Source: Marinobacterium jannaschii DSM 6295 (GTDB lineage: Bacteria > Pseudomonadota > Gammaproteobacteria > Pseudomonadales > Balneatricaceae). Taken from it: a stretch of 64,000 nucleotides of DNA. Of the stretch, positions 45,842 to 55,451 are shown piece by piece. Position 1 is the stretch's first letter, and every line of letters begins with the position of its first letter. The notes under the pieces are model-generated. The model did not search any database and was not told where the DNA came from. It saw only the letters and a list, made by a program, of their open reading frames with translations. A program made the translations under genes and the position numbers. The DNA is taken from the NCBI RefSeq assembly GCF_000620085.1, contig NZ_JHVJ01000007.1:248001-312000 (forward strand). The letters are read 5' to 3'.

Positions 45842-47335
45842 TTATTCGGAAGTGGTCTGGTACTTTTCGGCCAGTTCTGCATCGTAGCGTCGTGCAATAT
45901 AGTCCAATTTGCCTGTTTCAAGCAATTTCAAAAAGACATCGACCAGCCTGGCGTCAAGATGTGTCCCGGAAATTCGCCGTAACTCCGCTGCAGCCTCTTC
46001 AGGTGGCCAGGCCTCCTTATAGCTGCGCTTGGAGGTCAGCGCATCATATACATCCGCCACAGCGACCAGGCGCGCCGCCAGCGGTATCAGATCGCCTTTC
46101 AGTCCGCGAGGATAACCACTGCCATCGACTTTCTCATGATGCGCCAGGGCGATATCCCTTGCCATGGCGTAGAAGCTGCCGTTTCCCAGCAAGCGCGCTC
46201 CGGCTTCGGCATGCTGCTGCATCTGCTGCCACTCGTCACTGTTAAGCCTGCCGGCTTTATTCAGTATCGAGTCGGGCGTTGTGATCTTCCCAACATCATG
46301 CATCATGCTTGAGAGTCCAATCTGCTCTACTTGGTCGTCATCCATGCCGATAGCTCTGGCCAGCTCCTCACAATAGAAGCGCACCCGGTTCACATGATTA
46401 CCGGTTGTCTTATCCTTGTATTCGCACAGCAATGACAGTTTGGCGATGGTATCCATATGAGCGTCATGCAGCTCACGGGTTCTCTCAGCAACCCGCCGTT
46501 CCAGATGCGTATTGAAATCCCGCAGCTCGGAATTTGCACATTCCAGCTCCCGGTACAGCTGCCGCGTTCGAAGGTGATTCTGAATCCGGGCCCGGAATGC
46601 TTCATGCACAAATGGCTTGGTAATGTAATCATTTGCCCCTTCTGACAGCAGTGAGCAAAGCAGCTCATCCTGATCACGATGGGTTACGACAATAACCGGA
46701 ATATGATCATAGTCGTTATTCGCACGCACCCTCCGGTTCAGTGCCCGGCCATCCAGTTCCGGCATTTCAATATCGGTAATGATCAGATCAACGTCATCAT
46801 GCTGGCTGAGGTAATTCCATGCCTCCAGGCCATCACAACAAAGCTCACTGCTGCAGCCCATACTTGAAAGCAGTTCACCATACAGGTTGCGAAGGGACTT
46901 GCTGTCCTCAGCCACCAGCACTTTGTGCTGCTTACGCTGGCGGTACTGATCGATCAGAAGCCTGTCCTGCCGTTCGAGCACCGAACGAACCCGCTCGACA
47001 AGAAACGCGGGGCCTGAACGCTTATGAATGAAGTCGATGGCGCCGGCCTGAAAGCAGTTCAACCGAAGTTGCGCGGAGCTTTGAGAAGAAACGATGATCA
47101 CCGGCAGCAGAAGGTTGGCTGGCTCAGACTTGATGGCTTCACACAGACTGATGCAGTCTCCGTCTTCCAGCTGCCCACCAATCAGCATCAGGTCGGGCTT
47201 TAACACTTTCAGTCTGGCAAGGCTGGCGGCTGCGGAGTGGAATGTCTCCACACCAATACCACACTCCTCCAGTATCGCTTTGTAGAATGCAGTCAGGGCC
47301 GGACTACCGTCGGCGACGAATACTTTTTGCTCCAT
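45842..47335 (-). CDS. Two-receiver HD-GYP response regulator
   Basis: 497 residues: receiver 1 (about 3-120), receiver 2 (about 138-258), coiled coil (265-295) and HD-GYP domain (about 300-490). Receiver 2 is complete (VAEDS, Asp in LIITDIEMPELDG, Lys in ITKPF). Receiver 1 has Gly at the acceptor position (LMLIGGQLEDGD). The HD-GYP domain keeps SSMMHDVGKITTPDSIL and AHHEKVDGSGYPRGLKG, predicting cyclic di-GMP phosphodiesterase activity. No cognate histidine kinase is adjacent. Confidence 0.94.
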   Translation of the reverse strand: MEQKVFVADGSPALTAFYKAILEECGIGVETFHSAAASLARLKVLKPDLMLIGGQLEDGDCISLCEAIKSEPANLLLPVIIVSSQSSAQLRLNCFQAGAIDFIHKRSGPAFLVERVRSVLERQDRLLIDQYRQRKQHKVLVAEDSKSLRNLYGELLSSMGCSSELCCDGLEAWNYLSQHDDVDLIITDIEMPELDGRALNRRVRANNDYDHIPVIVVTHRDQDELLCSLLSEGANDYITKPFVHEAFRARIQNHLRTRQLYRELECANSELRDFNTHLERRVAERTRELHDAHMDTIAKLSLLCEYKDKTTGNHVNRVRFYCEELARAIGMDDDQVEQIGLSSMMHDVGKITTPDSILNKAGRLNSDEWQQMQQHAEAGARLLGNGSFYAMARDIALAHHEKVDGSGYPRGLKGDLIPLAARLVAVADVYDALTSKRSYKEAWPPEEAAAELRRISGTHLDARLVDVFLKLLETGKLDYIARRYDAELAEKYQTTSE

Positions 47336-47541
47336 CTGGGCATCCTTATTTCCGAGTCCCTTTTGGAGACCTCCGGTAACTCAGGCGCACCAGAGGAATC
47401 CAGAACAACCCCTGGAGCAGGGCTCCAACTTCCGGATCAGATTCAGTATCCGGCCTTTTCATGGCCAGCACAGTCAGTGTAGATAAGAATGTTAAGAATG
47501 GTATCTGCGGAGCCGCATGTCGCGGCCAGTCGAGCGGTACA

Positions 47542-47565
47542 GCGGGACAGGAGAGCCGGTCCCGC
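47542..47565. other. GC-rich hairpin downstream of ttcA
   Basis: GCGGGAC / GTCCCGC inverted repeat 16 bases after the ttcA stop. No T tail on either strand, so it is only a possible terminator or mRNA end stabiliser. Confidence 0.4.
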
Positions 47566-47580
47566 GCCTTTAGCGAGTGA

Positions 47581-48480
47581 TCAGACGGAGAGGATATCGA
47601 TCATTTCAGGTACCGGAGCAGCGGCCACACCGCGCAGTCCGTTACCTTCGGCGATACCGTGAGCAAAGCCCAGCTGCAGGCCCTTGAAATCAAAGAGTTC
47701 CGTATCGGCAAGATGGGAAGGCACAACGTTCTGCAACGAGCGGAACATTGTCTCGATACGGCCCGGGAATCGCTGATCCCAGTCCTGCAACATCTCTTTA
47801 ATCACCTGGCGTTGCAGGCCATCCTGAGAACCGCAGAGGTTACATGGGATAATCGGGAACTCTTTCAGTTCGGCATAGGCGGCAATATCTTTCTCGCGTG
47901 CATACGCCAGCGGACGGATCACCATGTTCTTGCCATCATCGGATACCAGCTTCGGTGGCATCGACTTCATTTTTCCGCCATAGAACATGTTGAGGAAAAA
48001 GGTTTCCAGAATATCGTCCCGGTGATGACCCAGGGCAATTTTGTTGGCCCCGATCTCTTCGGCATAGCCATACAGCGTGCCACGACGCAGACGGGAGCAA
48101 AGGGCACAAGTGGTCTTCCCTTCCGGTACCACCGACTTCACCACCGAGTAGGTATCCCGTTCCAGCACCTTGAAAGGAATGCCAATGCCTTCCAGATAGG
48201 CCGGAAGAATATGCTCCGGGAAGCCCGGCTGTTTCTGATCAAGGTTTACAGCCACCAGCTCAAAGCTGATCGGCGCACTCTTCTGCAGGTTCATCAGGAT
48301 ATCAAGCATGGCATAGGAGTCTTTGCCCCCTGACAGGCACACCATCACCTTGTCGCCATCTTCAATCATGTTGAAGTCTTCGATTGCCCGCCCCATTTCA
48401 CGACGCAGACGTTTCTGCAGCTTGTTCTGTCGGGTCTTACGCTTTTTCTGCTCGAGTTCCAGGTCTTGCGCTTCGCTCAT
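47581..48480 (-). CDS. ttcA: tRNA 2-thiocytidine(32) synthetase
   Basis: Iron-sulfur PP-loop enzyme that thiolates C32 of certain tRNAs. 299 residues. PP-loop [13 protein letters not shown], cluster-binding CxxC in [12 protein letters not shown] and a third Cys pair in [10 protein letters not shown], plus [16 protein letters not shown]. Single gene, divergent from the DUF302 gene. Confidence 0.96.
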   Translation of the reverse strand: MSEAQDLELEQKKRKTRQNKLQKRLRREMGRAIEDFNMIEDGDKVMVCLSGGKDSYAMLDILMNLQKSAPISFELVAVNLDQKQPGFPEHILPAYLEGIGIPFKVLERDTYSVVKSVVPEGKTTCALCSRLRRGTLYGYAEEIGANKIALGHHRDDILETFFLNMFYGGKMKSMPPKLVSDDGKNMVIRPLAYAREKDIAAYAELKEFPIIPCNLCGSQDGLQRQVIKEMLQDWDQRFPGRIETMFRSLQNVVPSHLADTELFDFKGLQLGFAHGIAEGNGLRGVAAAPVPEMIDILSV

Positions 48481-48594
48481 TTCGCCTGCCGCTGATCGCT
48501 GTTGCTAATTAAAAGGCGGCGATTATACCCCGGAACAGCGGACTGCTAAACTGCGAATATTTCAGCACCCGTGCGATCAAGGAGAAGAAAACGG

Positions 48595-49089
48595 ATGTCA
48601 TTCCTCAAAGCCCCTGCCCGTTTCGTTGCAAAACAGCTACTACTGCCGCTGATCTGGCTGTTCAGCCTGCCACTTCAAGCGGGTCCGGTCATGACGATGG
48701 AGATCAAAGGCGAATTTTCCCAGAACTACCTCAAAATTTATGAAGCACTGGAGCAGCACCGTTTCTTTGTGGTGTTCGAGCCTAATATCGGTCAGTCGGT
48801 GTCACGCTTTAAGGACCGCTGGAAGGAGGACTACAACCGTAATCAGCTCGAAGAGATCCAGAGCCTGGTGTTCTGTAACCCCTGGTATGTCAATCAGGTC
48901 AGCAATAAGGACCCGCAAATGCTGGCGCTGTGCCCGTTGTCCGTTACCCTGACACAGAAATCCGGCATCACTCAGATTTACTTCCTGCGCCCCTCCCAGA
49001 TCAACCCGCAGAGTCCGGCCCAGCCGATACTGGAAGAGCTGGAAGCGGATATCGTCAAGGCGCTGAAAACCGCTGTCACAACGGATTAA
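48595..49089 (+). CDS. DUF302-family periplasmic protein
   Basis: Start at ATG 48595 (MSFLKAPARFVAKQLLLPL), with AAGGAG 10 bases upstream; 164 residues. A signal peptide ends near LQAGP. The body follows the DUF302 pattern: an extended first strand, helix, FVVFEPNIG, LVFCNPWYVNQV and MLALCPLSVTL. Function unknown. Its stop and that of the convergent metalloprotease gene share the TTAA at 49086-49089. Confidence 0.75.
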   Translation: MSFLKAPARFVAKQLLLPLIWLFSLPLQAGPVMTMEIKGEFSQNYLKIYEALEQHRFFVVFEPNIGQSVSRFKDRWKEDYNRNQLEEIQSLVFCNPWYVNQVSNKDPQMLALCPLSVTLTQKSGITQIYFLRPSQINPQSPAQPILEELEADIVKALKTAVTTD

Positions 49090-49862
49090 GGCGACAACCA
49101 CTGAATCTCGCGGGCGGTGCGCTCACCTACCACCGCCTGCTTCAGGCTTTTCGGCATCAGCGCCCAGCCCGCGCTCACCTGTACCCGCCCGCCCATAATC
49201 TCGGCACGGGACTGAGGCAATAGCGGTTTCCGGTCCGGGTCGGCATAGCCATCAGGCCAGAGCGGAAAGCTGGTACGCGGATCATATTTATCGGTGGCCC
49301 CCAGGGTGTGTAATAGCTCATGGGCGGCGACGAAGTTATTGCGGGCCTGATAATCAATACTGGCGAAGCCGTTCACCACACCGATCATCCCCTTCTGTAA
49401 TCCCAGGGAATGGGCCAGAACACGGTCGTAATCCGGGGTAAAGAAGCGCATATAGATCTTGATATCCGGCTCAGGCCCCTGCCAGTTATCATTATTCCAG
49501 GCCCAGTAGCGCATCTTCAGGCTCCAGATAATACTGCTGAGTACACTCTGGTTCTGCGGCGGTTCCGGCGGCTGTACTTCCAGCGGCGGCGCCAGTTTAA
49601 CTTCGAGGGGCTTATCCAGAACCACCCCATAGCGCTGCGCCTCGCGTGCCATAAAGCGTTCCATATCCTCGAAGTGATCTTCGCTCAGGGCATTCACATA
49701 GAGGCGGGTGATGGGCAGCTGATCGGCAGCGATAGGATAGACAACAGCCCAGAGAGGTTCCTGCCAATCGGTTGTGCGGGTTTGAGACAGCCAGGTATTC
49801 ACCGACACCAGCAGGAGGATAATCAGTAGTAACAGTATCCGTACAGCACGATATCCCGACAT
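49086..49862 (-). CDS. Membrane-anchored metzincin-like metalloprotease, unknown substrate
   Basis: 258 residues: one N-terminal membrane helix (VRILLLLIILLLVSVN), then an extracytoplasmic domain. Residues about 180-192 read AAHELLHTLGATDKYD, an HExxHxxGxxD motif in which Asp replaces the third His of metzincins, as in snapalysin-type enzymes. A Met lies downstream (EIMGGRV) where a Met-turn is expected. It is 13 bases after yqaA, so probably cotranscribed with recQ-yqaA. I do not know a named family. Confidence 0.75.
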   Translation of the reverse strand: MSGYRAVRILLLLIILLLVSVNTWLSQTRTTDWQEPLWAVVYPIAADQLPITRLYVNALSEDHFEDMERFMAREAQRYGVVLDKPLEVKLAPPLEVQPPEPPQNQSVLSSIIWSLKMRYWAWNNDNWQGPEPDIKIYMRFFTPDYDRVLAHSLGLQKGMIGVVNGFASIDYQARNNFVAAHELLHTLGATDKYDPRTSFPLWPDGYADPDRKPLLPQSRAEIMGGRVQVSAGWALMPKSLKQAVVGERTAREIQWLSP

Positions 49863-49875
49863 GCACTCCCTGCCC

Positions 49876-50292
49876 TCAGCTAAGAATTAGGAGCAACCCT
49901 GCATAACGGATTGCCTTTCCGAGTGTAATCATCAACAGGCAGAAAATAAAATTCAGGCGCAGCCAGCCGGCAACAAAGCAGAGGGGATCACCCACCAGCG
50001 GCAGCCAAGAGAGCAACAGAGCCCAGGGGCCGAAGCGCTGCAGCCAGCCAAACGCTTGCTTTTGCCAGCGCTTGTCCGGTGCCCTGAGGGGGTAGCGAGC
50101 TGCCAGCCATAACCCCATCAACAGGGTAACGATCCCCCCCAGGGCATTGCCGGCACTGACAGCGCCCCAAAGCTGCCATCCGGTATAGTCCGGCTGTTGC
50201 AGCATCCAGATAAACAGTGCTTCAGAGCCTCCGGGAAACAATGTAGCCGATATAAAACCGCTGACAAAGAGAGCCGCCAGCGATCCGCTCAT
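49876..50292 (-). CDS. yqaA: YqaA-family membrane protein (DedA/SNARE-associated-like)
   Basis: 138 residues, E. coli YqaA size. Hydrophobic segments with [34 protein letters not shown] and [19 protein letters not shown], the half-size DedA-like core. The ATG overlaps the recQ stop (ATGA). Role unknown; the family relates to membrane lipid flipping proteins. Confidence 0.9.
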   Translation of the reverse strand: MSGSLAALFVSGFISATLFPGGSEALFIWMLQQPDYTGWQLWGAVSAGNALGGIVTLLMGLWLAARYPLRAPDKRWQKQAFGWLQRFGPWALLLSWLPLVGDPLCFVAGWLRLNFIFCLLMITLGKAIRYAGLLLILS

Positions 50293-52412
50293 CCCAGCTC
50301 CAGTCCCATCTTAACGCAGCGCAGTATGCCCATTTCATAGACGCCGGCCAGCGCGTCATACACCGGTTTCAGCGACTGACCAGCTTCGCGCTGGCACTCC
50401 AGCATCACCTGCTGGATATGACTGAGTTCATTGTCCGGTAATTCGACCACATCCCGCAGCAGCAGCTGACCGGCTCGAATCCCCTGCGCCAGGTGACCGT
50501 AGATCACATTCACCGACAGTTTCTGCGTCCGCGCCACCTGCTCAACCGTCATGCCGGTCTGATAGAGGGTTATCGACTCACTCACCTGGGCGGCCCCGCT
50601 GTTATCCGGTGCCTTGGCAAATTCCTCCAGCACAGCGAGGAACGGGTCACCATAGAGTTCCAGCTTGCGCTCTCCCACACCGTTAAGCTTGCGCAGTTGC
50701 TGGTGATTACCGGGGCGGTACATCACCATCTCCATCAGCGTTGCATCATGGAAGATCACATAAGGCGGAACATCCTGCTCATCCGCCAGCGACTTACGCC
50801 GGGCCTTAAGCGCATTCCAGAGCGCAAAGTCCTCCGCCTCCAGCTTGTTCTGTGGAACCTGTTCCTTACGGTAGCGTGACTGCTTACGGCCATCGCGCCT
50901 TAATTCCAGCGTTTGCTCTCCACGCAGCAACGGGCGGCATTTATCCGTCAGTTGCAGCACTCCGTGCCCCTGTGCATCTACATTCAGGAATGAACGCGCC
51001 ACCAGCTGCCGGAATACCGAGCGCCACTGGTTCCGGTCCAGCTCCTTACCGATGCCCCAGGTGCTGAGCTGATGATGCCCCAGAGACTTGAGCTTATCGT
51101 TGTTACTTCCCAGCAGAATATCCACTACATGGGTCACGCCATAGCGCTGGCCACTGCGATAGACCGCTGACAAGGCCTTGCGTGCAGCCTCGGTCCCATC
51201 CCAGACCGGCACCGGCTCCAGGCAGGTATCACAGTTACCGCAGGCCTGGTGGTCCCGTTCGCCGAAATACGCCAGCAGCGTCTGGCGGCGACAGCTGGTT
51301 ATCTCGCAGAGTCCGAGCATCGCCTCCAGTTTCTGCCTTTCCACCTGCTTGTGCAGATCATTGCCCTGGGAGGATTCCAGCATCTGGCGCAGGAAGATCA
51401 CATCCTGTAAGCCATACACCATCCAGGCATCGGCGGGCTGACCATCTCGACCGGCACGTCCGGTCTCCTGATAATAGGCTTCGATGCTCTTAGGTAAATC
51501 AAGGTGGGCAACAAAGCGCACATTGGGCTTATCTATGCCCATGCCGAAGGCGATAGTCGCCACCATAATCACCCCCTCCTCACTGAGGAAACGGTGCTGG
51601 TTGTGGTGGCGGATGTCGTTGTTCAGTCCGGCATGGTATGGCAGGGCGTTAAAGCCTTTTTCACAGAGGAAAGCGGCGGTCTCTTCCACCCGCTTGCGGG
51701 ACAGGCAGTAGACCACACCGCAGTCATTAGGGTGTTCGTCACGCAGGAAGTGCAGCAACTGATCCTTGGCCCGGTCTTTCTGACCGATGCGGTAACGGAT
51801 ATTCGGGCGGTCAAAGCCCTGGATAAACTGCACCGCATCCCTGAGTTCAAGCCGGTTGATGATCTCCTGACGGGTGCGTTCATCAGCCGTGGCGGTCAGT
51901 GCAATACGGGGCACGCCGGGGAACAGTTCTCCGAGGCGGTACAACTGCAGGTACTCGGGGCGGAAGTCATGCCCCCATTGCGACACGCAGTGGGCTTCAT
52001 CGATGGCAAACAGTGCCAGCTGACACTGCTGCAGTAATTCGAGGGTACGCGGCTGGAGCAGGCGCTCCGGCGCAACATAGAGCAGGTCGAGCTGACCACA
52101 GCGCAGCTGGTGCTCTGTCTCGGAAAGCAGCTGGAAGTCCATACTGGAATTGAGACAGCCGGCTCGGATACCCCATTGGGACAGCGCGCTGACCTGATCC
52201 TGCATCAGGGCGATCAGCGGCGAGATAACGATCGCTACACCGGGGCGCAGCAGCGCCGGTATCTGATAGCAGAGTGATTTGCCACCGCCGGTGGGCATAA
52301 TCACCAAAACATCCCGGCCCGAGGCCAGGTTCTCAATCACCTCATCCTGCGGCGTCCGGAAATCGTCGTAGCCGAACGTATCACGCAGTATCTCTCTCGC
52401 CCTGTCAATCAT
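50289..52412 (-). CDS. recQ: ATP-dependent DNA helicase RecQ
   Basis: 3'-5' DNA helicase, here 707 residues. [18 protein letters not shown] (Walker A), [32 protein letters not shown] and [17 protein letters not shown]; then a zinc module (Cys in [17 protein letters not shown]), winged helix and HRDC domain ([18 protein letters not shown]). An extra C-terminal helix region follows HRDC. The start is uncertain: ATG at 52412 fits the domain; ATGs at 52421 and 52448 are alternatives, with no strong site at any of them. Confidence 0.95.
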   Translation of the reverse strand: MIDRAREILRDTFGYDDFRTPQDEVIENLASGRDVLVIMPTGGGKSLCYQIPALLRPGVAIVISPLIALMQDQVSALSQWGIRAGCLNSSMDFQLLSETEHQLRCGQLDLLYVAPERLLQPRTLELLQQCQLALFAIDEAHCVSQWGHDFRPEYLQLYRLGELFPGVPRIALTATADERTRQEIINRLELRDAVQFIQGFDRPNIRYRIGQKDRAKDQLLHFLRDEHPNDCGVVYCLSRKRVEETAAFLCEKGFNALPYHAGLNNDIRHHNQHRFLSEEGVIMVATIAFGMGIDKPNVRFVAHLDLPKSIEAYYQETGRAGRDGQPADAWMVYGLQDVIFLRQMLESSQGNDLHKQVERQKLEAMLGLCEITSCRRQTLLAYFGERDHQACGNCDTCLEPVPVWDGTEAARKALSAVYRSGQRYGVTHVVDILLGSNNDKLKSLGHHQLSTWGIGKELDRNQWRSVFRQLVARSFLNVDAQGHGVLQLTDKCRPLLRGEQTLELRRDGRKQSRYRKEQVPQNKLEAEDFALWNALKARRKSLADEQDVPPYVIFHDATLMEMVMYRPGNHQQLRKLNGVGERKLELYGDPFLAVLEEFAKAPDNSGAAQVSESITLYQTGMTVEQVARTQKLSVNVIYGHLAQGIRAGQLLLRDVVELPDNELSHIQQVMLECQREAGQSLKPVYDALAGVYEMGILRCVKMGLELG

Positions 52413-52547
52413 GGGCGGCATTATCCGCAAAGCGTGCAGATATGTCATCCGGCAATGCAATAATTCAGTGTTCCGGCGTCACGGGGCTTTTGTTAGCACC
52501 GTTTCCGAGTACAATCTACCCGGCATAATTTATCTGGAAGAAAACAC

Positions 52548-53129
52548 ATGACCGCGATGAACAATCAGGCTTTAACCGGCGCTGAAATTGATACTCTGGA
52601 CGACTTTCTGTACTCCGATGCTGCGCCAGAAGAAGCGCTGGATTTTGTCGGCGTCCACGGCCTGTTTTGTGCCCTGAATATCAGCAGCGCGGAGGTTGAT
52701 CGCGATAGCCGTCTGGCACTGGTATTTGATGGCGAGCCGGCCTGGGAATCTGATGACCAGAAGACTGAGATCATCTCCCTGCTGGACCGCCTCTATCAGA
52801 ATATCGGCAGCACGCTGTATAACGACCAGCCGATGGATTTCCCATGCTACCTGACGCTGGAAAAAGATGAAGAAGGCGATGACAGCCAGCTGATCTTCTG
52901 GTCACAGGCATTTATGGAAGCCGTATTTGAGCAGGAAGAACACTGGTTTGGCGCCCGCGAAGAGGAAGTGGTCGAAATGCTTCTGCCGGTAATGGTAGCC
53001 TCCGACCTGTTCGAGGAGCCTGAGTTTAAAGAGATTCGCAAGAATGCTGCGCTGGCTGAGGAAATGGTCGCCCAGATCCCTGAGCTGCTGGTTGATCTCT
53101 ACCTGTACTTCCACGCACCTGACAAATAA
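52548..53129 (+). CDS. UPF0149 (YecA/YgfB) family protein
   Basis: 193 acidic residues. The LDDFLYSDAAPEEALDFVGV opening and VHGLFCAL are typical of UPF0149. The C-terminal SEC-C zinc motif of YecA is absent. Start has GGAAG 7 bases upstream. Role unknown. Confidence 0.82.
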   Translation: MTAMNNQALTGAEIDTLDDFLYSDAAPEEALDFVGVHGLFCALNISSAEVDRDSRLALVFDGEPAWESDDQKTEIISLLDRLYQNIGSTLYNDQPMDFPCYLTLEKDEEGDDSQLIFWSQAFMEAVFEQEEHWFGAREEEVVEMLLPVMVASDLFEEPEFKEIRKNAALAEEMVAQIPELLVDLYLYFHAPDK

Positions 53130-53141
53130 CGTTATCAGGTT

Positions 53142-53165
53142 GCAGGCCCGGACTAGCGGGCCTGC
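53142..53165. terminator. Hairpin between convergent genes
   Basis: GCAGGCCCG / CGGGCCTGC, a perfect 9-pair stem between two convergent stops. Without a T tail on either strand; a possible shared terminator or transcript-end barrier. Confidence 0.45.
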
Positions 53166-53174
53166 GCTCGGGAT

Positions 53175-54293
53175 TCAGACAGCGAAGTCGATCTGCTGCA
53201 CGGTACCCGCTTCACCGTTCTCGGTCAGATAGAAGCCACTCTCACGCACCCGTCCCAGGGTCTGATTGTCCTCACCCTTTATATCGAAAGGCGTCTCAGA
53301 AGCGCCGAGGTAGATCGCCCCTATATCGCGTTCTTTCAGCGTTTCCAGCGTATCTTCACCCAGATGCTTGTTCCACAATCTGAGTTCACTGAAGATTGAA
53401 TCGGCCTCGTCTATATAGCCATTGCCATCCTCATCGTACTGCGCCAGATCAGCAAAGCCATCGCCGCTCAGAGCACCGAACAGTTCGGTACCATCATTGA
53501 TCTTGCCATCTTTGTTCAGATCCAGTGCCAGCATGGCACTGTTCTGCCCAAGGAAACTGATCAGCTCATTTTCGCCGTCGGCATCCAGATCAAACTCATA
53601 CTGCTCCGGCGACAGGTCCGCGGCATTACCTTCAAAGTTAATCACCAGCGGATCTTTGAAAACAATGGAGCGGGTCTCAGAATAGGTTACGGTTTCCGAA
53701 TAGCTGCGCTCCATCTGCAGGTTGAGGTTGAGATCAATACTCTTACCATCGGCGGTCTGTACCTTGCCACAGGCCTGGAAGCTGGTGCATTCATACTCTT
53801 CGACATGACGCGACATCTGGACGTTAACCTGCAGCTCCACCGGCTGAAGCTGCAGCTGGCTCTGATAAGCCTGCTGCAATTGGTTATTTGCCTCCTCGGC
53901 TTCGCCGGAAGAGAGGTTTTCAGGCAATTCGGTGGTGACCACTTCTTTTCCGGTCAAAGCTTCCAGCAGGCCCTTCCACATCATCGCCTTACTGTTTTCC
54001 TGAGCCATATTCCGGGCCTCTTTGGCCTCTTCGGCACGGAACTTCATCCCTTCGTCGGTCATGACCAGTACAGATGGCTGAACGGCGCCCTCCTCATCGG
54101 CTCCGCCTCCCTGCATGGAGGCAAAGGATTCGAAGAAGCTGGCGGCGCGGCTCTGGAACATCCCCTGAAACTGACTGAACTGGGCGCCAAAACCACCCTC
54201 CTGCTCGATTGAGCCTACCGATTCGGTTAAGGAAACTGAGGATGTTTTCTGGTGTTCGGCACTGAAATGAACACTGCTCTGTTGGATATACAT
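53175..54293 (-). CDS. EF-hand-type calcium-binding protein
   Basis: 372 residues, acidic, without a signal peptide. The C-terminal half carries three Ca2+-loop-like segments: DLDADGENE (about 231), LDLNKDGKINDGTELFG (about 255-270) and YDEDGNGYIDEADSIF (about 285-300). The N-terminal half is Gln/Glu/Ala-rich and predicted helical, with MQGGG and LQLQPVELQ stretches. I know such proteins as a recurrent gammaproteobacterial family of unknown function. The ribosome site is strong (AGGGAG). Solitary gene with a long upstream region. Confidence 0.75.
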   Translation of the reverse strand: MYIQQSSVHFSAEHQKTSSVSLTESVGSIEQEGGFGAQFSQFQGMFQSRAASFFESFASMQGGGADEEGAVQPSVLVMTDEGMKFRAEEAKEARNMAQENSKAMMWKGLLEALTGKEVVTTELPENLSSGEAEEANNQLQQAYQSQLQLQPVELQVNVQMSRHVEEYECTSFQACGKVQTADGKSIDLNLNLQMERSYSETVTYSETRSIVFKDPLVINFEGNAADLSPEQYEFDLDADGENELISFLGQNSAMLALDLNKDGKINDGTELFGALSGDGFADLAQYDEDGNGYIDEADSIFSELRLWNKHLGEDTLETLKERDIGAIYLGASETPFDIKGEDNQTLGRVRESGFYLTENGEAGTVQQIDFAV

Positions 54294-54969
54294 TCTACTC
54301 TCCCTGAGTATGGATAGTTTTTCTCAGCACGAACAAACCTGCTGCGGCATTCGATTAAAGCGCCACAGTGCTTATGACAGGCATACAGAACCCCCTACTA
54401 TTGCCGGCGGGCAATAGCAAAATTCAGGTTTCTACGGCGAAAAACAAACAACACCCCTTCCCCGGCGTAAAACGGCAAAAACCTGCCTGAACCGAAGAAA
54501 CAAATACGGGCGACTGCGCCGGTCTGGTCTACTGAGATTAAGCGTTATCTAAAAAATCTATCGGTGGGTATCAGCTCTCCTGAAAAATACTCCGCGCTAT
54601 CAGATTGCCTGAATAGCCCGGGTTCCAAGGCACTCAGGGCACTCGGTCCGTTCAGTTCCTGCAAATCAGCAGCGCCAGCACGTAATTTTCTGTTGTTTAA
54701 TGAGTCAAGCCAGATGGCTTCGAAGTACCTTTTCCAAAGTCCGATACGAAGAAAGCACCAGCTTTAACTGAAACACAGCAAAATACGGGCCTGTTTTCAC
54801 AACATTCAAAACGGCAATCAGAGTTCAGGAATAAGGGCGGCGGTGGGCTGCCCCAGGAAACTGAAAAGAAAAAGCCACCGCAGATGCAGTGGCTTTCGAT
54901 CGGAGTATAGAAATGGCGGCCAGCTAATCCGGCCTGGAGATTAATATCGCATCAAACGACTTAGCAGGA
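54294..54969. other. Long intergenic region upstream of the EF-hand gene
   Basis: 676 bases with no credible gene on either strand. It holds an 8-pair hairpin CTATTGCC / GGCAATAG at 54398-54417, two adjacent GGCACTC copies near 54630-54645, and the terminator of the lipoprotein gene at 54867-54896. A promoter for the EF-hand gene should lie close to 54300-54400 but none is clear. Confidence 0.4.
54867..54896 (-). terminator. Terminator of the lipoprotein gene
   Basis: AAAGCCAC / GTGGCTTT with inner GC pairs, followed on the minus strand by TTCTTTTC. Confidence 0.8.
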
Positions 54970-55440
54970 TTAGCGCAGCACGACCCGACTCTGTCCTGCA
55001 CGCTGTAATAACCGGACCCGGTCACCGGCACGCAGAAACTGGCCCTGCTCGACCTCCTGCACAACAGACAGCACCTGGCCATTATCCATCACAACAGTGA
55101 TTTCCTGGCCCTGGGCACGGGTTGCTGATTCCTCTGCTTTATTACCCAGCGCGCCACCGGCAACGGCGCCCAGCACGGTGGCGATCTGGCTACCACGGCC
55201 ACCACCGACCGAACTACCGGCAATACCACCAACAATGGCACCGGCGCCGGTACCAACAATACCATCCCGACGCCCTTCAATGACCACAGGAGTCGCAGAC
55301 TCTACTACGCCGTATCTTACCTGCTGCACTTTGCGGGCATCATTACGGGAATAGGTCTCACCTGTCAGCCCTCCGGCACAACCAGCCAGCAGCGTGGAAC
55401 CCATAAGGATCGCCGCCAGGGTTACCCTCATCTTGTTCAT
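54970..55440 (-). CDS. Glycine-zipper outer-membrane lipoprotein (SlyB/Pcp-like)
   Basis: Start at ATG 55438-55440 with AGAGG 7 bases upstream; 156 residues. Signal peptide ending in a lipobox (STLLAGCAGG). A long Gly/Ala zipper follows (GTGAGAIVGGIAGSSVGGGR, VLGAVAGGALG), then a soluble domain (GQEITVVMDNGQVLSVVQ). This is the SlyB/OsmB-like layout, which stabilises the outer membrane. The start lies 11 bases past the end of the cardiolipin synthase-like gene, on the same strand, and the two probably form a unit. Confidence 0.9.
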   Translation of the reverse strand: MNKMRVTLAAILMGSTLLAGCAGGLTGETYSRNDARKVQQVRYGVVESATPVVIEGRRDGIVGTGAGAIVGGIAGSSVGGGRGSQIATVLGAVAGGALGNKAEESATRAQGQEITVVMDNGQVLSVVQEVEQGQFLRAGDRVRLLQRAGQSRVVLR

Positions 55441-55451
55441 AATAAGACCTC

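Noticed and set aside
54564-54767. 67-codon frame in the 676-base intergenic region
   Set aside because: No ribosome site, no family pattern and random-looking composition.
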